A DNA stretch of 64,000 nt from Chthonobacter rhizosphaerae (GCF_013839525.1 NZ_JACDIS010000014.1:1-64000); one strand, 5' to 3'; positions 8,828 to 18,368 are shown, counted from the stretch's first letter. Notes: generated by a model not told the origin, from the letters alone. Program-made: numbers and translations.

Positions 8828-9022
8828 ATGATGGATCGACAAGCTTGGAAACTTGCAGCCGCATACCAAAGCAAGTACGGCGATGTAGGAGATCTTGCAA
8901 AAAAACTGTTGCACGCTCTCGCAGAGGCGAATGAGCTCAAACGAGCACTCGCCGAGCGTGATGCCGAAATCGCCAAGCTAAGGCGGGTGATCCTCGAACC
9001 AGACCGTAGGGGCGGAAGGTGA
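8828..9022 (+). CDS. small coiled-coil hypothetical protein (64 aa)
   Basis: A 64-residue, highly helical protein beginning MMDRQAWKLAAAYQSKYG, with LAKKLLHALAEANELKRAL and AERDAEIAKLRR forming an evident amphipathic or coiled-coil stretch. GAGG lies four bases before the ATG at 8828 (a second ATG follows at once). Its 3' end overlaps the run-on tail of the IS3 OrfB read from the other strand (8937-9059), which lies outside the IS proper. I do not recognise the family; it could be an accessory DNA-binding or anti-sigma-like peptide, but that is not shown. Confidence 0.4.
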   Translation: MMDRQAWKLAAAYQSKYGDVGDLAKKLLHALAEANELKRALAERDAEIAKLRRVILEPDRRGGR

Positions 9023-9848
9023 TAATGGCTTGAGGGCATCGTTTGAGGGCGGGTGCATCTGACCTGCCACTAAACCTGCATCCAGCGGCGACTAGAACCT
9101 CGGCGGATTGTGCGCCATGTGGCGCAGCTGGAGCAATGGTTGATCGGCGGAGCTGTTCGGCGTTGAGCAGCTGATCGGCCACTGCGGTGAGATTAGCCGC
9201 GTAGACGGCCGGGGTTTGGTAGCCGAGAGCCGAGTGAGGTCGGCTCCGGTTGTAGTCGTCCGCCCAGGCGAGCATAACGTTTGAGGTGAACTCCGTCCCA
9301 TGATCGGAGACGATCATGCCCGGCTTGCCACGCCGGGCGATCAGGGTCGTCAGTTCCCGCACGACACGCCGCCCCGAGATCGACGTGTCCGCAATCGCGA
9401 CAAGGCACTTCCGGGTCACGTCGTCGACGACGTTGAAGACCCGAAAGCGCCGCCCGCAGGCCAACTGGTCATGGACGAAGTCGACCGACCAGCGGGCGTT
9501 CGCCTTCGCCTCGACGAGGATCGGCGCCCTGGTACCGACAGCGCGCCGCCGGGCCCGCCGCTTCCTCACCGTCAGCCCCTCCTCGCGGTAGAGCCGGTAG
9601 ATCCGGTTGATGCCCGACGGCTCGCCGTCCCGGCGAAGGAGGACGAAGAGGCGACGGTATCCAAACCGGCGACGTTCGTTCGCCAGAGCCCGCAGACGCT
9701 CGCGTAGTGCCGTGTCCGTCGGGCGTTGTGAGCGGTAGCGTATCATCGTCCGATCTGCCGACACGATGCTGCAGGCCTGTCGCTCCGAAAGGCCCAGCAC
9801 GGCCTTCAGATGCGCGACCGCTTCGCGCTTGGCGGCGGGCCCTAACAT
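8937..9848 (-). pseudogene. IS3-family transposase OrfB with internal deletion and lost stop
   Basis: An rve-type integrase core. LSERQACSIVSADRTMIRY and RRFGYRRLFVLLRRDG belong to the N-terminal part, WSVDFVHDQL holds the first catalytic Asp and MIVSDHGTEFTSNVML the second. The text then jumps from MLAWADDYN straight into RSRPHSALGYQTP. Family members have about 40-45 residues between these points, including the catalytic Glu, so an in-frame deletion has removed it. The normal stop near 9085 has become TGC; the 32-kb relative has TGA there. The frame therefore runs out of the IS to 8937. Not active by itself. Confidence 0.85.
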
Positions 9849-10171
9849 TTTTTTGCGAGAAGCTCACGAAGCGCGGCCGCGTCGAGCATCGACTCCGCCA
9901 GCAGCTTCTTCAACTTCGTATTCTCTTCCTCGAGCGTCTTCAGCCGCCTGGCTTCGGACTCGTCCATGCCGCCGTACTTGGCCTTCCAGTTGTACAGCGT
10001 CGCCTTGGAGATCCCGTGCTTCCGCGCGAGGTCCGCAGCCTTGGCGCCCGCCTCGTGCTCCTTCAGCACCCCGATGATCTGGTCCTCAGTGAACCGTGCT
10101 CGCTTCATCTGTCCGTCCCTCGTCAGGCCGGACTGTAACGCCACGTGGAGGAAAGAAGCAGAGGCAGGTCA
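9060..10171 (-). mobile_element. IS3-family element (IS407-like), internally deleted
   Basis: The element is bounded by inverted repeats that begin TGACCTGCC at both ends: 9060 rightward, and 10171 read leftward. The repeats diverge after nine bases. It carries orfA (9842-10108) and orfB on the minus strand in the usual overlapping arrangement. The length of about 1.1 kb is short for this group because orfB lacks an internal segment. The four bases flanking each end differ (CATC and CCGC), so there is no target duplication, which suggests later rearrangement. Confidence 0.75.
9842..10108 (-). CDS. IS3-family transposase OrfA
   Basis: An 88-residue OrfA with MKRARFTEDQIIGVLKEHEAG at the start, the helix-turn-helix HGISKATLYNWKAKYGG and the leucine-zipper segment LKTLEEENTKLKKLLAES. 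It ends LAKKC just after a run of seven A residues, the likely slippery site for -1 frameshifting into orfB, whose ATG overlaps it. The frame is open 12 codons further upstream, but MKRARF is the family's start. The gene looks intact, though its orfB is disabled. Confidence 0.85.
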   Translation of the reverse strand: MKRARFTEDQIIGVLKEHEAGAKAADLARKHGISKATLYNWKAKYGGMDESEARRLKTLEEENTKLKKLLAESMLDAAALRELLAKKC

Positions 10172-10793
10172 CCGCGCCTGCAAGACGCTCGGTCAGCACC
10201 GCTCAACACAGCGCAAGGTGCCGCGGGGGACGAGGCAGCTTCGCTACCGTCGAACTACACCACGCAGTGGGACACGACCCTTCCACGCTCGCGGCACTAC
10301 CACTGACGATCATGAACACCGACCAAGACATCTCCTCCGCAATGACTCTGGAATTCCAGAGTGGCGGGCACCGTTTTCCATTCCATCTGCATCGGAGTAC
10401 CCCTCTCACGATGGTCGTTGGATGTGAAAAGGGGGCACCGACTGACGCTGGTGGCCCCCTCAGCCGCCTCCCCGTTGAGGCGCGGAACAGCGATCCGTCT
10501 CTCGTTCTAAGCCGAATGACCAAACATATGTTGATTGGTTCCCCAGGTGAGAATGTCCTACGGGACGCTTGAACTTGGAAGCGCCGGCCGTGGCCTGGAG
10601 TGCACACAGCCGGCGCCAACGGTTCGCTGCGGGGCGCGCAACAAACCGTCGGCGTGAGCGCAGCAAAACATCTTATCTGAGCTCCAGTCCGGCTCGTCTA
10701 AGCGCTTCTTTCACCCCAGCCCAAGGTCGCAGTACCAGGACCCGAGGCGGTCTAACACAGGCCGGTTAACTTCTGCCACATGCTGCCGGAGGA

Positions 10794-10820
10794 ACCGCAT
10801 GACCGAGTAGATCATGCGGT
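10794..10820. promoter_or_regulatory. 9-bp inverted repeat upstream of GGDEF-EAL gene (operator-like)
   Basis: ACCGCATGA and TCATGCGGT are exact inverse copies separated by nine bases, about 130 bases before the start of the GGDEF-EAL gene. The arm length and spacing resemble the binding site of a dimeric regulator. No T-run follows. Confidence 0.4.
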
Positions 10821-10840
10821 CGAATCGCCGGTCTTGCTCG

Positions 10841-10878
10841 CCGGGCGGTTCGAACCGGGCAGCCAACACGCCGCCCGG
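10841..10878. repeat. 8-bp inverted repeat, CCGGGCGG/CCGCCCGG
   Basis: CCGGGCGG at 10841-10848 pairs with CCGCCCGG at 10871-10878; between them lies a shorter palindrome CGGTTCGAACCG. It could fold in the leader of the GGDEF-EAL transcript or be a second protein site. GC-rich palindromes are common in such a genome, so the significance is uncertain. Confidence 0.35.
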
Positions 10879-10948
10879 TGCTCGAACCTGCAGTTAATCG
10901 TTTTAGTGCACCTTCACGTCCGGAATACAATGCCGGGCCGAGAGCACC

Positions 10949-13099
10949 ATGGGTAACCTGAAAATCCAAGCCGCCATAAACTGGTGCATGTCGGCTTTTG
11001 TCGTGCTGCTGGTCATCATGGGCGTCGCGACCGTGAGTGGCTTGCGGATCGTCGACCAGAAGATCGACGCTCTCGAAGGCAAATGGCTGAACGGAACCCA
11101 ATTGCTCGGCGCGATCAGCAGCGCCGTGTCGGAGTTCCGGATGGCGGAGATTTCGCGTGCACTCGCGCCCGACCGGGACGGCCGGGTCGAGGCGCAGCAG
11201 CGGATCATGGAAAGCACCATAAGGGTCCGAGACCTTCTGGATGAATACTCCTCCCTGCTGAGCAACGAAAAACCCAACGAGGAAGTCCACGCGTTCCTCG
11301 TCGCGTTCCATGACTACAGGCGAGCTAACCGGGTGTGGGTCGTCGCTGATTTTGCCGGAAACGACGACGGACCGGCCCGAGACGGGAGCGAACTGCACGC
11401 GCTCTACACAGCAACAAAGAAAGCCGTCGATCGGCTGGTCAAGGTAAATCATGAGCTTGCCAGCAAGGACGCGCAAGGCGCGGATGAAGTCAGCGACGTC
11501 ATCCTGATTTCCGTTGGGATCATTTCCCTCGCCATCGGCATCCTCGCGACAGGTCTGCTCGTCTTCGTGCAGCGGCGGGTAACCGGTCCGCTGGGCGAGA
11601 TGACGTCGGCACTGGCGCGCCTTGCGTCCGGGGACCGGAATGCCGGCGTTCCGGCCATCAATCGCCAGGACGAAATCGGAGTTCTTGCTCGCGCCTTTGG
11701 CGTCTTCAGCGCAAACGCGGCCGCCCTGGAACTCGCCCACCAAGCCGTCGTCGAGGCTCAGCGAGCGGCCGAGGAACTGGCCAGGCATGACGCGCTCACC
11801 GGTCTTCCGAACCGCCGAACCTTTTCTGCCGCACTCGCATCCGCCATCGATGATCCGAACGGCACATCCGTTGGGTACTCCGTGCTGTTGATCGACCTCG
11901 ATCGTTTCAAGCCGGTGAACGACACCTACGGTCATGCCGCCGGCGACCAAGTGCTTTGCGAAGTTGCCCAAAGGCTGCTGCGTCTGGCGGGACCGGATGA
12001 CATGGTGGCGCGCCTCGGCGGAGACGAGTTCGCAATTCTGTTTCGGCCGGAGGATCGCGCGAATGTCTTGGGCACCGCGACGGGCTTCGCCGGGCAGGTC
12101 ATCGCGTCGATGCGAACACCGATTTCGGTCGGAGACGCAGAGGTCGAGATCGGGGCCAGCATCGGTATCGCCCTCCTGAGCACTGACGGAACCGATGCAG
12201 ATGAAGTGCTCCGCGCCGCGGACATCGCCATGTACCGGGCCAAGCAGGGTGGCCGGAACACATACCGCAACTTCGAGCCTCTGATGGACGAAGAGCGGAA
12301 AGCCCGGGCAAAGCTAGAAGAGGATGTCCGAGCCGGTCTTCTCTCCGGCGCGATAGAGCCCTACTACCAACCTCTCCTGGACCTGAGGTCCGGCCACATC
12401 AGAGGGTTCGAGATCCTCGCCCGCTGGAACGACGAGACTCGGGGGTCGGTGTCCCCTGAACTGTTCATCCCAGTAATCGAGCAACTCGGCCTAGCCGACG
12501 AGCTTGCGACCCGGCTGCTGTCGCGCGCTTGCCAGGATACCCGAGACTGGGATGTCGACCTCTCCCTCAACATCTCACCGCTCCAGCTGCAGGATCCATT
12601 CCTGCCGACCAGGATACTGGCCGTCCTCACGCGCGAGGCCTTTCCCCCGTCCCGCCTCGAGATCGAAGTGACCGAAACAGCCCTGATGGGCGATGTCGAC
12701 CGCGCGCGCCATGTCCTCAGCGAGTTTCGGGGACTGGGCATCAGCGTCGCGCTAGATGATTTCGGAACCGGGTACTCCAGCTTGAACCATCTGCGGGAAC
12801 TTAAGTTTGACCGTCTTAAGATCGATCGCTCGTTCATCATGACGATGGCGGAGAACCCTGAAAGCGAGAAGATCGTCGACGCCGTCCTTGGTTTGGCCGA
12901 GAGCCTCGGGATCGCGGTTGTCGCGGAAGGTATCGAAAGCGAGGGAGCACGAGCCAAACTCGCCGACCGGGGATGCGAGTTCGGCCAGGGCTATCTGTTC
13001 AGCAGGCCAGTTCCCGCCAATGAAGCACGTGCTCTTGTACGGGGTTACGCACCGAAGATGGGGCACCCTCGGGCCAGAATGGTCAAGCTTTCTCGCTGA
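10949..13099 (+). CDS. membrane GGDEF-EAL protein (diguanylate cyclase/phosphodiesterase)
   Basis: A 716-residue c-di-GMP enzyme. Membrane segments at about residues 13-35 and 183-208 flank an extracytoplasmic four-helix-type sensor. A HAMP domain follows (RRVTGPLGEMTSALARLASGD), then GGDEF and EAL domains. GGDEF opens with HDALTGLPNRRTF and has an intact RLGGDEFA active site near residue 356; the RxxD inhibitory site is replaced by GPDD. EAL has FEILARW near 487-493, LNISPLQL, EVTETAL, DDFGTGYSS, KIDRSF and EGIES, so both activities look possible. Start ATG 10949 is preceded by CGAGAGCACC. It stands alone on the plus strand, behind a long leader with inverted repeats. Both catalytic cores appear intact; which activity dominates cannot be told. 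Confidence 0.92.
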   Translation: MGNLKIQAAINWCMSAFVVLLVIMGVATVSGLRIVDQKIDALEGKWLNGTQLLGAISSAVSEFRMAEISRALAPDRDGRVEAQQRIMESTIRVRDLLDEYSSLLSNEKPNEEVHAFLVAFHDYRRANRVWVVADFAGNDDGPARDGSELHALYTATKKAVDRLVKVNHELASKDAQGADEVSDVILISVGIISLAIGILATGLLVFVQRRVTGPLGEMTSALARLASGDRNAGVPAINRQDEIGVLARAFGVFSANAAALELAHQAVVEAQRAAEELARHDALTGLPNRRTFSAALASAIDDPNGTSVGYSVLLIDLDRFKPVNDTYGHAAGDQVLCEVAQRLLRLAGPDDMVARLGGDEFAILFRPEDRANVLGTATGFAGQVIASMRTPISVGDAEVEIGASIGIALLSTDGTDADEVLRAADIAMYRAKQGGRNTYRNFEPLMDEERKARAKLEEDVRAGLLSGAIEPYYQPLLDLRSGHIRGFEILARWNDETRGSVSPELFIPVIEQLGLADELATRLLSRACQDTRDWDVDLSLNISPLQLQDPFLPTRILAVLTREAFPPSRLEIEVTETALMGDVDRARHVLSEFRGLGISVALDDFGTGYSSLNHLRELKFDRLKIDRSFIMTMAENPESEKIVDAVLGLAESLGIAVVAEGIESEGARAKLADRGCEFGQGYLFSRPVPANEARALVRGYAPKMGHPRARMVKLSR

Positions 13100-13651
13100 A
13101 TTATTAGGACCGGCTATGCTGCTCGCCGCTATGGCCCGCTACATTCCCCTGCGCTTACTACCGCGAACCGCAATCGTTCTCCGAGGTGCTGCAGGCATAT
13201 GTACCGGGGCGAAGTAGGATCGGCACGACACGTTGTACTGCGGCCGCCTCAGATCGAGCGCATCAGTCCTCCGTCGACGCGGATGTTCTGCCCTGTGATG
13301 TAGGCGGCGGCATCGGTTGTCAATCAATGTGGCATGATATGAGCATGTTGTACGGCACGCTAGAACACAGGGTGTTACAAACAGTGCAAATGTCATGCAG
13401 TACCTCTGGTACAGAACTGCCTGTGAGGGAGCGGCGACGGCGTCAGCTTCGCGCCAGGAGCGGACATCTTCGGCGCATGGGCGCTCACAATCACTACTAG
13501 GCGGCGAGGTCACTGAACAGGGACGACCCGCGAACGCCGCATCCATAGTTCCATGGAGCAGTGCGGGTTCGAACCCGCCGTCTTCGGCCCCCGGGTCGGA
13601 ATGGAGCGGTGAGTACCATCCTTTGCTACTGGCTCGATCGCCAGCTCTGGA
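13100..13651. other. gap with short remnants
   Basis: About 550 bases between the convergent GGDEF-EAL and clpK genes. It holds the last codons of a short-chain dehydrogenase (listed separately) and a 16-base palindrome GCGGGTTCGAACCCGC near 13562. Nothing else can be supported; no clear terminator hairpin with T-run was seen. Confidence 0.45.
13249..13326 (-). pseudogene. C-terminal remnant of a short-chain dehydrogenase/reductase
   Basis: Twenty-five codons reading LTTDAAAYITGQNIRVDGG then LMRSI and a stop. This is the near-invariant C-terminus of SDR-family oxidoreductases (…AAYITGQ…VDGG). Upstream the frame runs into TGA at once and shows no SDR sequence, so the rest of the gene has been lost. 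It is the scar of a deletion beside clpK. Confidence 0.7.
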
Positions 13652-16468
13652 TTAGGAGCCTTGCCCTCGGCTCGGCCGTATTGTGCCGCTCTGGCTGTCC
13701 GCTTCCGTTTGGGCGTCTTCGGCTTTGGGCCGGGGTTCCAGCACGGTCTTGTGTTGGTTGTCGTCCCACCGCGCGAGCACTCGGTCGCCTTCGTGAACCT
13801 CGTCCGTCAGCATCGCGCGTGCAAGCTGGGTCTCCAACTCGGTGCGGATGAGGCGCCGCAGCTCGCGCGCCCCGAACTCCGGCCGGAAACCAGCTTCCGC
13901 CAGGTGGTCGACGAGGCTGCCTTCGATCTCGAGCTCGACGCCCTGGCCACGGGCGGCACGTTTCACCCGCTCGAGCTGGAGCCCGACAATGGAGCGGATC
14001 TCGCTCCGCGCCAGGGCATGGAAGACGATGATCTCGTCGATGCGGTTGATGAACTCCGGCCTGAAACGGCCGCGGAGCACGTCCATCAGCTCGCGCTTGA
14101 GGCCGGCGTGGTCGTCTTCGTCCGTGCCACGCACGTCGAGACGCCGCTGGATCAGGTCGGAACCCAGGTTGGATGTCGCGATGATGATCGTGTTCGAGAA
14201 ATCGACCACGCGACCTTTGCCGTCGGTCAGCCGCGCGTCGTCAAAAACCTGCAGCAGCACGTTGTAGACGTCCGGATGGGCCTTCTCGATCTCGTCCAGC
14301 AACACCACGGAGTATGGGCGGCGGCGGACGCGCTCGGTCAGCTGCCCGCCTTCCTCGAAGCCAATGTAGCCCGGAGGCGCGCCGATAAGGCGAGCGACCG
14401 CGTGGCGCTCCATGTACTCCGACATGTCGATGCGGATCATAGCGTCTTCCTCGCCGAAGACGGTTTCTGCGAGTGACTTGGCCAGTTCGGTCTTTCCGAC
14501 GCCCGTTGGCCCGAGAAACAGGAAGGCTGCGATCGGCCGGCGGCCCTCCCGCAGGCCGGCACGCGCCAGACGCACGGCATCGCTAACCGCCTTGACCGCC
14601 TCCTCCTGGCCGATCACGCGCTGGCGCAGGCGCTCTTCCATCTTGACCAGGCGCTGGCGCTCTTCGGTCGTGAGTTCGGTGACCGGCACGCCGGTGAGCT
14701 TGGATACGACCTGGGCGATATGCTCGGTGCGCACCTCAGTTGAAGCCGATCCGCGTTCCCGCCGCCAGCGTTCGGTCGCATCCTGGAGGTCCTTGTTGCG
14801 CGCATCGTGCCGGGCCTGGATTTCCGACGCGCGGTCGAAGTGCTTCCGGGATGAGGCGTAATCCTGCTCGCGCTTGAGCTGCCGCACCTCGGCCTCGATG
14901 TCCTGCACGTCCGGGGGCCGGGCCGTGGCCGAGATCTTCACGCGGGCACCGGCCTGATCGATCAGGTCGATCGCCTTGTCGGGCAGAAAGCGTCCGGTCA
15001 CGTAGCGGTCGGACAGTTCCGCCGCAGCGATGATGGCCTCGTCCGTGATCGTGACCTTGTGATGCGCCTCCAGGGTATCGCGCAGGCCGCGCAGGATGAT
15101 GATGGTCTGGGCGACCGTCGGCTCGGGCACGAAGATCGGCTGGAAGCGGCGCTCCAGGGCCGCATCCTTCTCGATGTACTTCTGGTACTCGTTGAGCGTC
15201 GTCGCACCGATAAGGTTGAGCTCGCCACGGGCGAGCGCGGGCTTAAAGACGTTGGCGATATCAAGCCCGCCTTCGCCGCCGCCCTGGCCGGCACCGACGA
15301 TGGTGTGGATTTCGTCGATGAACAGGACCAGCTCGTCCTCGCGCTCGGTCACCTCCTTGAGGATCTGCTGGACGCGCTCCTCGAATTCGCCGCGGTACTT
15401 GGAGCCGGCCACCAGGGAGTTGATTGAGAGTTCGACGAGACGCTTGTCGCGCAGGCTCTCCGGTACTTCGCCCGCGATGATGCGTTGCGCGAGACCTTCG
15501 ACAATGGCGGTCTTGCCGACGCCAGGCTCGCCGATGAGGACGGGATTGTTCTTCTTGCGCCGGGCCAGAACCTCGATGGTGGTCTCGATCTCCTTGGACC
15601 GGCCGATCACCGGATCGAGCTTGCCTTCGCGAGCGAGCCTGGTGAGATCGCGCGAATACTTGTCGAGGTTGGCGGTGTTGGTGGGCGGGTCGACCCGCCC
15701 TTCCTCGGCGCCGCGGCCGACCACCTTGGTGACCTGCTGCCGGATGGCCTGCGGCGTGAGGCCGTAGCGGTTCAGGACGTCGGGTCCGATTCCCTCCGCT
15801 TCCTCGGCTAGTCCGATGAGCAGGTGCTCGGGGCCGACGTAAGAGTGGCCGAACTCCCCCGAAGCCGCGAAGGCCCGCGACAGGGCGCTTTTGACCCGAG
15901 GCGAGACGCCGATCTCGCCGCCGTCCTCCGGATCCAAATCACCTTGGGGACTTTCCCGGGTGATCTGGTCGCGCAGTTCGTCTGGCGAAACCTTGAACTG
16001 ACCGAGGATGGTGCGGACGACGTCGCTTTCGGTCAGTGCCAGCAGGAGATGTTCGGTGTCGACCTCGCGCCGGCCGAATTCGCGGGCCCGCCGGGCGGCC
16101 GATTGCAGGATCTCCTCGGCATGCTCGCTCAGACGGTCCCCCACCGCTGCCGCGCCGCGCGTGCGTCCTCGCCCGGATCGGGCGGGAACCGACGTGCCGT
16201 CCTCCCCGACGGACGCCGCCCCACGGTCGCCGTTTCGCCTCGCGCTCCCTCCGCTCTCGCCGAATAAGTCGTTCCCGAAGAAGTCGTCGAACAGACTGCC
16301 GCGCCCGCCGAAGAGGGACTCGAGCGGCGAACTCGGCCGCTGCTGTCGCGCCAGACGACGGTAATCGACGTCGCAGAGTTCCATGGTCTGGCGCTGGCCG
16401 TTGCTGACCACCTGCGCACGAACAGTCGCAGGCCGAATGCCACAGATGTCGCACAGTCCGTCAGCCAT
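13652..16468 (-). CDS. clpK: ClpK/ClpG-type AAA+ disaggregase
   Basis: An HSP100 protein of 938 residues. Its N-terminus carries a small Cys motif (CDICG at residues 6-10, ELCDVDY around 32), then the linker with SPLESLFGG and [10 protein letters not shown]. This layout marks the ClpK/ClpG group known from transmissible heat-resistance loci. A double Clp-N domain follows ([18 protein letters not shown]), then AAA1 with GEPGVGKT near 313 and FIDEIHTI, a short middle domain, and AAA2 with [20 protein letters not shown] and [13 protein letters not shown] see no IGL/LGF-type ClpP loop, fitting a stand-alone unfoldase. The ATG at 16468 has AAGGAG seven bases upstream. The partner genes usual in such loci (small Hsp, ftsH, yfdX) are not next to it. 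Intact. Confidence 0.88.
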   Translation of the reverse strand: MADGLCDICGIRPATVRAQVVSNGQRQTMELCDVDYRRLARQQRPSSPLESLFGGRGSLFDDFFGNDLFGESGGSARRNGDRGAASVGEDGTSVPARSGRGRTRGAAAVGDRLSEHAEEILQSAARRAREFGRREVDTEHLLLALTESDVVRTILGQFKVSPDELRDQITRESPQGDLDPEDGGEIGVSPRVKSALSRAFAASGEFGHSYVGPEHLLIGLAEEAEGIGPDVLNRYGLTPQAIRQQVTKVVGRGAEEGRVDPPTNTANLDKYSRDLTRLAREGKLDPVIGRSKEIETTIEVLARRKKNNPVLIGEPGVGKTAIVEGLAQRIIAGEVPESLRDKRLVELSINSLVAGSKYRGEFEERVQQILKEVTEREDELVLFIDEIHTIVGAGQGGGEGGLDIANVFKPALARGELNLIGATTLNEYQKYIEKDAALERRFQPIFVPEPTVAQTIIILRGLRDTLEAHHKVTITDEAIIAAAELSDRYVTGRFLPDKAIDLIDQAGARVKISATARPPDVQDIEAEVRQLKREQDYASSRKHFDRASEIQARHDARNKDLQDATERWRRERGSASTEVRTEHIAQVVSKLTGVPVTELTTEERQRLVKMEERLRQRVIGQEEAVKAVSDAVRLARAGLREGRRPIAAFLFLGPTGVGKTELAKSLAETVFGEEDAMIRIDMSEYMERHAVARLIGAPPGYIGFEEGGQLTERVRRRPYSVVLLDEIEKAHPDVYNVLLQVFDDARLTDGKGRVVDFSNTIIIATSNLGSDLIQRRLDVRGTDEDDHAGLKRELMDVLRGRFRPEFINRIDEIIVFHALARSEIRSIVGLQLERVKRAARGQGVELEIEGSLVDHLAEAGFRPEFGARELRRLIRTELETQLARAMLTDEVHEGDRVLARWDDNQHKTVLEPRPKAEDAQTEADSQSGTIRPSRGQGS

Positions 16469-16711
16469 GGCATGGCTCCTTGCTGGCTGTGCCACGCCCC
16501 CACGCGTTCCGTCGTTCAGTAGACGCTCGCCGCGGTGCAGAGTTCAGTTCGGCCCGCAGGTTATCAGGTGCGCGGGTCAACACGCAGTCCGGTCGGTTCC
16601 TCAGGGATTTTACGCAGGAACGAACTGCGCTGACGGGCTTCCTTCGTCCCGCCCGCGGTTTCAAAGGCAACTAAGCCGCGATCATTCCCCGTCCGGAATG
16701 CAATCACGGCA

Positions 16712-16927
16712 TCAGAGCGCGTCGAAGCCCTTCGCGGTCAGTTGGACCGTATCTGCGTCCGGAGCGATCAAATAGCCTGCGACGCGCAGTTCCGTGATGG
16801 CCGCCGCGACTGCAGGATCGGTACCGAAGCGATGATCCAAAGTGGAAATCGCGATCCGGGCGCCGGGCCGCCGATGGGTCTCCTGAAGAAAATCAAGGAT
16901 CTCGGAGGCGATCTCGCTGAGGTCCAT
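16712..16927 (-). CDS. small winged-helix-like hypothetical protein (71 aa)
   Basis: A 71-residue protein starting MDLSEIASEILDFLQETH, continuing with TLDHRFGTDPAVAAAITELRVAGYLI and ending VQLTAKGFDAL. The pattern of three helices then a short beta hairpin resembles a winged-helix DNA-binding domain, but I cannot name the family. A strong ribosome-binding site, GGGAGGAAATC, precedes the ATG at 16927. It lies about 240 bases upstream of clpK on the same strand and may share its control region. A genuine gene is likely; regulatory function is inference only. Confidence 0.6.
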   Translation of the reverse strand: MDLSEIASEILDFLQETHRRPGARIAISTLDHRFGTDPAVAAAITELRVAGYLIAPDADTVQLTAKGFDAL

Positions 16928-17081
16928 GATTTCCTCCCGGCCGGTGATTTGTGGGCGACGCCTCACATGTCAGCGCGTTAGATCGAGGATTGGTTCCGCT
17001 CGAAAACATTCAGACGTAGCCCGTGGGAGTATCTGGAGCTATAGTCAGTGCGGAGCGAAACGGGCTTGGCGCCTCTGCAGT

Positions 17082-18368
17082 TTATTGCCCAGGATTTGAA
17101 CTTCTGGCGTTTGTGATCGAACCACTCTGTGGATGATGCGCGCGCGCCCGGAGCAATTGGATGAACTGCGCCCTGGAAACCTCCGGCGAGAATACCAACC
17201 CTTGGCCGTATCGGACCGTCTCGCAACTCGACTTCAAGAAATCGAAGTCGGCCAAGCGGCTTACCCCTGTGGCGACGAGAGCAACGTTCTTTCGTGCAGC
17301 TTCGGCCTGGATTGCCAGGATTTCACTCTGCTTCTCCGGATCGTCCGCACACCGCGCGATTAACGTGCCGTTCAGCTTCGCCTCAGTGAAGTGACTGTTG
17401 ATCTGAGCGATTTGCCCCGCGCTGACGACACGGTCGAGGACGAGCGTGACCTGCTCTGCCCGGACAGTCTTCCTGAAATTTTCGAGTTCGATTTGTTTAG
17501 GCGCTAATATGTCCGCATCAAGTTCGATCCGCAGGCCTTTCCAGCACCGCCGGCTCGGACGGATGCCGTCTACGACGGCGGCAACCTCGTGGCCATCAAA
17601 GACTTCGACCGGGAAGTTGATCGCGAACTCCATGTTGAAGCCGAGGCGCAGAAAGGATTTCCAATCTTTCACGGCCGCCTTAATCGCCGAAAAGCCGAGG
17701 AGCCTGAGATCGTTAGGGCTGGCCCGTTCAAAGCAGTCATGCGCCAGGATGCCGTACCGGGGATGATGGACCCGCGGAATCAACTCGGCACCCTGCAACT
17801 GACCTCGGAGCATATCGATCTTCGGCAGATACCAGAACTGTAACCATCCTTTGCGAATGGCCAGACCCAGATCGACGTTCACGCCGTTGCTTGAGCACCG
17901 AGAAACCGCGTCGTCCCGGAGGACGGTGGAGAGTTCGGTGGAAACGGCGTCTCCGGCGATGGCCGGGAGGATGCGGAGCCCCGGCGGAGGCAGTGTGCCG
18001 TGTAAGGAGGCGTTCCCGACGGGCTGCAGTGGCCCCTTGTATCCGGCGTCGTGCAGCGCGCGGGCGAGCCGGGCGGTATCCGGTCCCGCCTTGGCGATCA
18101 CGAAGCCAGGCATCCGCTCGCTCACGAGACGCGGTATATCCGACTGATCGTTCGCACGTCGGATCTCGATCCTCGCTTCCCGCAGGACGTCGAGAACCGC
18201 TGTCTCCGAAGACCCGAGAGACTCTGCAATCAAGCAAAGTCCGGCTGCCATTTTTTCAGGGGCGATTTCCAATCGGTGCGGGCCTTCGTCTTGGTGCGGG
18301 CTCCTGCCAGCGAAGATCCGCCACACCAGGCGAAACAGTTCAGCGAGTCTAAGCCTCAAGAAGTTCAT
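17082..18368 (-). CDS. degenerate EAL-domain protein
   Basis: A 428-residue protein with an N-terminal helix (MNFLRLRLAELFRLVWRIF), a poorly conserved receiver-like middle part and a C-terminal EAL fold. Traces of EAL remain: LPKIDMLRGQLQGAELIPR (ExLxR partly kept), FAINFPVEVF and YGQGLVFSPEV. The metal-binding DDFGTGYS is replaced by DRVVSAGQI and the ExE motifs are missing, so phosphodiesterase activity is very unlikely; it may bind c-di-GMP or act as a protein adaptor. GGAGA stands about eight bases before the ATG. It is 75 bases downstream of the LOV-GGDEF-EAL gene on the same strand, suggesting a two-gene operon and possible functional partnership. The frame is complete, so this is divergence, not recent decay. 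Confidence 0.75.
   Translation of the reverse strand: MNFLRLRLAELFRLVWRIFAGRSPHQDEGPHRLEIAPEKMAAGLCLIAESLGSSETAVLDVLREARIEIRRANDQSDIPRLVSERMPGFVIAKAGPDTARLARALHDAGYKGPLQPVGNASLHGTLPPPGLRILPAIAGDAVSTELSTVLRDDAVSRCSSNGVNVDLGLAIRKGWLQFWYLPKIDMLRGQLQGAELIPRVHHPRYGILAHDCFERASPNDLRLLGFSAIKAAVKDWKSFLRLGFNMEFAINFPVEVFDGHEVAAVVDGIRPSRRCWKGLRIELDADILAPKQIELENFRKTVRAEQVTLVLDRVVSAGQIAQINSHFTEAKLNGTLIARCADDPEKQSEILAIQAEAARKNVALVATGVSRLADFDFLKSSCETVRYGQGLVFSPEVSRAQFIQLLRARAHHPQSGSITNARSSNPGQ

Larger units (their letters stand above)
10172..10948. other. long intergenic stretch with inverted repeats and a doubtful small ORF
   Basis: Nearly 780 bases before the GGDEF-EAL gene. A plus-strand frame at 10312-10572 would give an 86-residue protein (MNTDQDISSAMTLEFQSG...), but it has no ribosome-binding site and no family I know. 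The right half contains two inverted repeats, listed separately, that make it a plausible regulatory region for the downstream gene. Confidence 0.4.

Noticed and set aside
10766-11971. A 400-codon minus-strand frame over the GGDEF-EAL gene
   Set aside because: The plus strand there encodes an intact, family-typical sensor and GGDEF domain; the antisense frame has no motif.
13555-13595. A tRNA or tmRNA 3' end around the palindrome GCGGGTTCGAACCCGC
   Set aside because: The T-arm-like palindrome is present, but I find no acceptor-stem partner, anticodon arm or CCA on either strand.
16570-16610. EcfG-type promoter upstream of clpK on the minus strand
   Set aside because: GGAAC and GTT are present but only 14 bases apart, too short for the consensus spacing.
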